The notes beneath the pieces were generated by a model, which searched no databases, had not been told where the DNA came from, and saw only the letters and a list, made by a program, of their open reading frames with translations. This document shows, in pieces, positions 5,302-8,506 of a stretch of 8,506 bases of DNA (position 1 is the stretch's first letter; the number at the start of each line of letters is the position of its first letter). This DNA is from UMGS1052 sp045580005. GTDB taxonomy: Bacteria > Bacillota > Clostridia > Oscillospirales > CAG-382. The stretch lies in contig JAZNMZ010000067.1 of NCBI GenBank assembly GCA_045580005.1, forward strand, positions 1-8,506. Direction: 5' to 3'. A program made the position numbers and the translations under genes.

Positions 5302-6996
5302 ATGACCTTTACACCTGAATATGTTTATAATGTAAGAAACATCAACAACTTCAAAGAAATATATTATCAGAGCCTTGAGCTTTTCGGTGACAAAACAGCC
5401 TTCACTTTCAGAAACCGGGACAAGGTGGAAGAAATCAGCTACACCCGCGCCTGCGAAGAAATCCGCGCGCTTGCCGTATATCTCAACTCCCTGGGTCTTG
5501 AGAATACAAAAATCGCCGTTACCGGAAAGAACTCTTACGGATGGGCGATTTCGTATTTAGCAATCGGCTGCGGAAGCGGTATTATCGTTCCCCTCGACAA
5601 GGATTTGTCAGAGGAGCAGTGTGAGTTTATTCTTGCCGACGCAGGCTGCTCTGCGGTTATTATCTCATCCGAGCTAGAAGAAAAGTTTGAAAATATAAAT
5701 ATCTGCAACAAGCTATATATGAAAGACTTCCCCGAATATATCGCAAAGGGCAAAGAGCTCATAGCCGGCGGCGACAGTTCTTTTGAGGACCACAGTGTTG
5801 ACTCAAAAGCTCTGGGAGTACTCCTTTACACCTCGGGCACAACAGGCGTTGCAAAGGGCGTTATGCTCTCGCAGTACAACATCTGCCAAGACATCGTACA
5901 GGTGCTCAAGATGTTCAAGCTCGACCAGACCGACACCTGTCTTTCTGTACTGCCCCTGCACCACACCTACGAGTGCACGGCAGGGTTTGTGGCCATGTTC
6001 TTTGTAGGTGCCACCATCGCATATAACAATTCTCTTCGTCAGCTGCACGCAGACCTCTCGCTTTTCCGTCCGACAGTGTTCCTTGCTGTTCCTACCGTGC
6101 TCGAAAAGTTCAAGAATATCATTCTTGATAAGTACAGTTCAATTACAGGCGGCACCGCTCTTTTGTCGGTACAAAAAGCGATTGCAAAAATCTCCTCCAC
6201 TCCCGTAAAGAAGAAGATTTTCTCTACCGTCAACAACACTTTCGGCGGCAGGCTCAAAAGAATTCTCTGCGGCGCAGCGGCGCTCGCTCCCGACACTTTT
6301 ATGCTGTATCAAGCGTTTGGTATAAAAATTCTTATCGGATACGGCCTTACAGAAACCTCTCCGGTTTCGCTTATGCACAACGACGGCTACAACTCGCCTT
6401 ATGACACAGGATTCCCTGTTGTAGGCACAAGCGCAAAGATTATCGAGCCCAATGACGAGGGTATCGGCGAGCTTGCAGTAAAGGGCCCTCATGTAATGCT
6501 CGGCTACTATAACAACCCCGAAGAGACCGCAAAGGTTCTCCGCGACGGCTGGTTCTACACCGGCGACCTTGCCAAGGTTCAGCCTAACGGTGCTATAAGC
6601 ATTGTCGGCAGAACAAAGAGCATGATTGTTTCGCTCAGCGGCAAGAAGATCTTCCCCGAGGAGCTTGAGCATCACATCGCAAAGTGCAAGTTTGTTGCCG
6701 AATGCATGGTTTTTGCTCCCGAAACACAGGGAGAACCTACCGTTACTGCCTCTATCTTCCCCAGAGCAGATAAGATAAAAGAGCATTTCGAAAAGCAGGG
6801 ACTTGCCGAGGGCACACACGAGTTTGAGGAAGCAGTAAAAAAGCTCTTTACCGAGGAAATAAAGAACATCAACAAGAAATTCCCTGCCTACAAAGCGATA
6901 AAAAAGGTAATTATCAGAAAAGCCGAGTTTGAAAAGACAACAACTCAAAAAATCAAGCGCCAGAGCGCAGACAACCTTTCTGAAAATCAAGGCTGA
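5302..6996 (+). CDS. AMP-dependent synthetase/ligase, long-chain acyl-CoA synthetase-like
   Basis: ANL-superfamily adenylating enzyme of 564 aa, expected to activate a carboxylic acid with ATP and transfer it to CoA. Visible motifs: the P-loop YTSGTTGVAKG (176-186), LPLHHTYE (217-224), the A5 motif GYGLTETSP (346-354), the ATP-ribose binding Asp in WFYTGD (417-422), the hinge GRTKSMIVSLSGKKIFPEE (436-454) and, near the C-terminus, TTTQKIKR with the probable catalytic Lys550. Motif style and length fit FadD-like long-chain acyl-CoA synthetases. The chain length and the acceptor (CoA versus a carrier protein) cannot be read from sequence. AGGAGG (5290-5295) is 6 nt before the ATG. It is first in an operon with the PAQR gene 32 bp downstream. 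Confidence 0.9.
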   Translation: MTFTPEYVYNVRNINNFKEIYYQSLELFGDKTAFTFRNRDKVEEISYTRACEEIRALAVYLNSLGLENTKIAVTGKNSYGWAISYLAIGCGSGIIVPLDKDLSEEQCEFILADAGCSAVIISSELEEKFENINICNKLYMKDFPEYIAKGKELIAGGDSSFEDHSVDSKALGVLLYTSGTTGVAKGVMLSQYNICQDIVQVLKMFKLDQTDTCLSVLPLHHTYECTAGFVAMFFVGATIAYNNSLRQLHADLSLFRPTVFLAVPTVLEKFKNIILDKYSSITGGTALLSVQKAIAKISSTPVKKKIFSTVNNTFGGRLKRILCGAAALAPDTFMLYQAFGIKILIGYGLTETSPVSLMHNDGYNSPYDTGFPVVGTSAKIIEPNDEGIGELAVKGPHVMLGYYNNPEETAKVLRDGWFYTGDLAKVQPNGAISIVGRTKSMIVSLSGKKIFPEELEHHIAKCKFVAECMVFAPETQGEPTVTASIFPRADKIKEHFEKQGLAEGTHEFEEAVKKLFTEEIKNINKKFPAYKAIKKVIIRKAEFEKTTTQKIKRQSADNLSENQG

Positions 6997-7028
6997 AGCG
7001 TGACGCAAACGAAAGGAGAACTTCTCTC

Positions 7029-7718
7029 ATGACAAAAAGAACAAAGCTCGCAGACAGAATTCTGCCCGACTACACAAAGGGTGAAGAAATATTCAATATG
7101 GTTTCCCATATCGTGGGGGGCGCACTGAGTGTTGCAATTCTTGCAATCTGTGTTGTTTTTGCCTTTATCGCAGGCGATGCATACAAGGTTGTTGGCGCGT
7201 TTATATATGGATTTTCGTCTATCACTCTATACACAATGTCAAGCGTATATCACGGTATAACAAAAAATCTCATTGCCAAAAAGGTTATGCAGATTCTCGA
7301 CCACTGCACAATATTCATACTCATCGCAGGTACATACACTCCCATTGTTCTCTCGTCGATAAGAGAAGTAAACCCCGCTCTCGGCTGGAGTATGTTCGGC
7401 ATCGTATGGGGAGCCGCCATTGTCGGCATTATCCTCAACGCGATTGACCTTAAAAAGTTCAAGGTTGCGTCAATGGTGCTTTATATAGCAATCGGCTGGT
7501 TTGCCGTTGCGACAGCAAAGACACTGATTGAAACGGTGACGCTTGCAGGCTTTATGTTTCTTCTTCTCGGAGGAGTGTCATACACTATAGGAGCAGTTCT
7601 TTATGGCATAGCCGGCAAGGGCGGACACAAGTATATGCACTCGATTTTCCACATTTTTGTGGTGATGGGAACAGTGCTTCAGTTCTTCTGCATACTCTTT
7701 TATGTAATACTGAAATAA
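7029..7718 (+). CDS. trhA: TrhA / hemolysin III family (PAQR) membrane protein
   Basis: This is a 229-aa seven-helix membrane protein of the PAQR/Hly-III family. Hydrophobic segments are near residues 28-48, 53-72, 90-110, 118-137, 146-164, 172-192 and 206-227. Conserved putative metal-site residues are present: SSVYH (His75), LDH (Asp91-His92) and HSIFH (His204, His208), plus VSH (His27). Bacterial TrhA proteins have been connected to membrane energetics and fatty-acid homeostasis. The hemolysin name comes from an old Bacillus cereus assay and should not be read as a toxin claim. AAAGGAG (7012-7018) lies 10 nt before the ATG. It follows the acyl-CoA ligase gene by 32 bp without a promoter, so the two are co-transcribed, which fits a shared lipid-related role. 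A strong terminator follows. Confidence 0.9.
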   Translation: MTKRTKLADRILPDYTKGEEIFNMVSHIVGGALSVAILAICVVFAFIAGDAYKVVGAFIYGFSSITLYTMSSVYHGITKNLIAKKVMQILDHCTIFILIAGTYTPIVLSSIREVNPALGWSMFGIVWGAAIVGIILNAIDLKKFKVASMVLYIAIGWFAVATAKTLIETVTLAGFMFLLLGGVSYTIGAVLYGIAGKGGHKYMHSIFHIFVVMGTVLQFFCILFYVILK

Positions 7719-7730
7719 CAGAACAGATCA

Positions 7731-7765
7731 AATAAAAAATCGGGCTTTCGCCCGATTTTCTTTTT
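7731..7765 (+). repeat. 35-bp direct repeat, copy 1 (terminator unit)
   Basis: Identical base for base to 8331-8365, exactly 600 bp away. It contains the whole terminator hairpin plus flanking A and T runs. The identity stops at 7730/8330 and 7766/8366. Confidence 0.9.
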
Positions 7766-7766
7766 T
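7736..7766 (+). terminator. Bidirectional intrinsic terminator after trhA
   Basis: Stem ATCGGGC (7739-7745) / GCCCGAT (7750-7756) with loop TTTC, extended by three A-T pairs, then TTTTCTTTTTT. The upstream A-run makes it functional on the minus strand too, where it would end any transcription coming from the RNA locus at the right. The 35 bases 7731-7765 recur exactly at 8331-8365. Confidence 0.9.
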
Positions 7767-7911
7767 ATATTATGCTAAAAGTATTTATCAGCTTATCGTC
7801 GTTCTTTGTAAAGTCAAAGCCAACAATGATAAGATTATCGTTATCTTCTTCCGACTGCGTAAAAACCATGTAAGATGCCGCAAGGGAAATGTTTTGCCGT
7901 ATCAGCGTCAT
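7765..7911 (-). CDS. Possible small protein of 48 aa (doubtful)
   Basis: The ATG (complement of 7909-7911) opens a 48-codon frame starting MTLIRQNISLAASYMVF and ending DDKLINTFSII, with its stop touching the shared terminator. The purine stretch AAAGGAA is only about 1-3 nt from the ATG, too close for a good ribosome site. The frame lies just downstream of the RNA gene's terminator and has no promoter of its own. A second short frame starting MYQRKHDAD overlaps it after a GGGGG stretch. I recognise neither product; this could be a decayed gene tail or chance. Confidence 0.2.
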   Translation of the reverse strand: MTLIRQNISLAASYMVFTQSEEDNDNLIIVGFDFTKNDDKLINTFSII

Positions 7912-7938
7912 GCTTCCTTTGATACATAATTTTCCCCC

Positions 7939-7974
7939 AAAAAAATAAAAAAGTGCGTTCCGAGAGGAACGCAC
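7939..7974 (-). terminator. Intrinsic terminator of the small RNA
   Basis: On the minus strand: GTGCGTTCC (complement of 7966-7974), a 4-nt loop, GGAACGCAC (complement of 7953-7961), then TTTTTT-A-TTTTTTT. A 9-bp G/C-containing stem followed by a long U-tract is a textbook terminator with clear direction. Confidence 0.9.
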
Positions 7975-8102
7975 CGAAAAAGCGAATCCCTCATTGTCGG
8001 CAAACAATTCCATACTTCCACAAGAGAATACAGAAAAGAGAGAAACACCTTTTACCAAGGTATAGTTTCTCCTGTAGAAGCGAAAATATTGAATTGTTTG
8101 CC
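7939..8102 (-). ncRNA. Independent structured small RNA of about 160 nt (class unknown; 6S-like rod possible)
   Basis: Transcription from the promoter at 8110-8138 should start at about 8102, exactly where a perfect 12-bp closing stem begins: 8102-8091 (GGCAAACAATTC) pairs with 8010-7999. Inside, the RNA folds as a rod. The pairs are ATA 8089-8087 with TAT 8014-8012, CTTC 8080-8077 with GAAG 8018-8015, TACAG 8076-8072 with CTGTA 8033-8029, GAGAAAC 8071-8065 with GTTTCTC 8046-8040, and ACCTT 8061-8057 with AAGGT 8051-8047 around a GGTAA loop. Asymmetric bulges separate the stems. An intrinsic terminator ends it at about 7940. The length, closed rod and bulges recall 6S RNA, but I cannot assign a class. 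A regulatory leader for something downstream is the alternative, though only a doubtful 48-codon frame follows. Confidence 0.7.
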
Positions 8103-8109
8103 TGCAATC

Positions 8110-8138
8110 ATTATAACACACAAATTTTATTTTTTCAA
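8110..8138 (-). promoter_or_regulatory. Sigma-A promoter of the small RNA
   Basis: On the minus strand: TTGAAA (complement of 8133-8138), a 17-bp spacer, TATAAT (complement of 8110-8115). The expected start at about 8102-8103 coincides with the first base of the closing stem, which supports both calls. Confidence 0.8.
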
Positions 8139-8167
8139 GGGTAATTCAATTCTCGCAGAAAAAATGC

Positions 8168-8221
8168 AGGGGCGGATGTGGGCATACGCCCGTTTTCGAG
8201 TCAATGCAGGCATCCTCCCCT
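8168..8221. repeat. Degenerate palindromic element
   Basis: AGGGGCGGATG (8168-8178) and CATCCTCCCCT (8211-8221) form 11-bp inverted arms with one mismatch. A nested hairpin GGGC-ATAC-GCCC lies at 8180-8191. It resembles short GC-rich palindromes scattered between genes in gut Clostridia (recollection, not a search). No T-tract follows, so it is not a terminator. The surrounding 8139-8330 shows no convincing gene. Confidence 0.5.
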
Positions 8222-8330
8222 ATAACAATTCCGATTTTGCACAAGGTAGACTTTGCTCCGTATACAACAATCTATATTTTAGTTCTCTTTATAGGTTAAC
8301 CCACGCGACTATCAGCAGGTTTCATTAAAT

Positions 8331-8365
8331 AATAAAAAATCGGGCTTTCGCCCGATTTTCTTTTT
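8331..8365 (-). terminator. Second, identical copy of the bidirectional terminator
   Basis: An exact copy of 7731-7765 (stem ATCGGGC/GCCCGAT, loop TTTC on the plus strand, A-run on one side and T-run on the other). Read on the minus strand it would end transcription entering from the right edge, where a coding frame appears to stop at 8446. On the plus strand it follows no visible gene. Confidence 0.85.
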
Positions 8366-8445
8366 ATGTCGTGTTGTCGTGTCTTTTGATGTTAACAGCA
8401 TTCTAAACCAATTCAATGTTGTCAAGCCGTCATTCCGGTCAGCTC

Positions 8446-8505
8446 CTACACATTCATATACGACAGCCATTCTATTGCCCTATCCACCCACGAGGACACA
8501 TGCTG
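8446..8505 (-). CDS. Possible C-terminal end of a minus-strand gene (cut by the right edge)
   Basis: This minus-strand frame enters from the right edge as QHVSSWVDRAIEWLSYMNV and stops at a TAG (complement of 8446-8448). The other two minus frames hit stops sooner, and a minus-oriented terminator follows about 80 bp later, which fits a gene end. Nineteen residues are too few to identify a family, so this is only a suggestion of a gene lying mostly outside the window. Confidence 0.3.
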   Translation of the reverse strand, partial: QHVSSWVDRAIEWLSYMNV

Positions 8506-8506
8506 T

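Noticed and set aside
6139..7008. Minus-strand frame of 289 codons opposite the acyl-CoA ligase
   Set aside because: It lies antisense to a well-supported gene, has no recognisable motif, and exists because of the codon bias of the real gene.
7765..8121. Full 118-codon minus-strand frame from a GTG
   Set aside because: The GTG overlaps the -10 of the RNA promoter, and the frame reads through the RNA stems and its terminator hairpin. Only the last 48 codons deserve even a weak mention.
7953..8328. Plus-strand frames of 63 and 79 codons
   Set aside because: They begin inside the terminator or run antisense to the RNA promoter, have no ribosome site, and have biased, unconvincing composition.

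Overview
This window looks like a chromosomal segment from a low-to-mid GC Firmicute of class Clostridia, probably a gut Ruminococcaceae/Oscillospiraceae-type bacterium. The evidence is the rplS-lepB-ylqF gene order, strong AGGAGG ribosome sites, extended -10 promoters of the form TGGTATAAT, and the close match of the GTPase to Bacillus RbgA as I remember that protein. No transposase, integrase, CRISPR array, rRNA or tRNA is visible.

Layout. (1) 1-1398, minus strand: the first 466 codons of a secreted surface protein with a beta-helix-type repeat N-terminus; it runs off the left edge. (2) 1399-1777: a complex divergent control region. It has promoters in both directions, two perfect 27-bp inverted repeats at 1439-1465 and 1704-1730, a 12-bp promoter-core sequence in three copies, and a cluster of small hairpins. 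(3) 1778-3046: a CNNM/CorC-type membrane transporter with a CBS pair. (4) 3082-5231: a housekeeping block of L19 leader RNA, rplS, an intrinsic terminator, lepB and rbgA/ylqF. (5) 5244-7766: a two-gene operon with its own promoter, coding for a long-chain acyl-CoA synthetase-like enzyme and a TrhA/hemolysin-III (PAQR) membrane protein, ending in a bidirectional terminator. (6) 7767-8506: mostly without protein genes. On the minus strand it holds an independent structured RNA of about 160 nt with its own promoter and terminator, an exact second copy of the 35-nt terminator region 600 bp away, a degenerate palindrome, and possibly the last codons of a minus-strand gene at the right edge.

The housekeeping genes serve ribosome assembly (L19, RbgA) and protein export (signal peptidase I, which would also process the surface protein at the left). 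The acyl-CoA ligase and PAQR protein both touch membrane lipid physiology. The two places most worth attention are the inverted-repeat-bounded promoter region (1427-1742), which has the shape of an invertible promoter cassette, and the unassigned RNA gene (7939-8138). No recombinase is present and no sequence search could be run, so both remain hypotheses.
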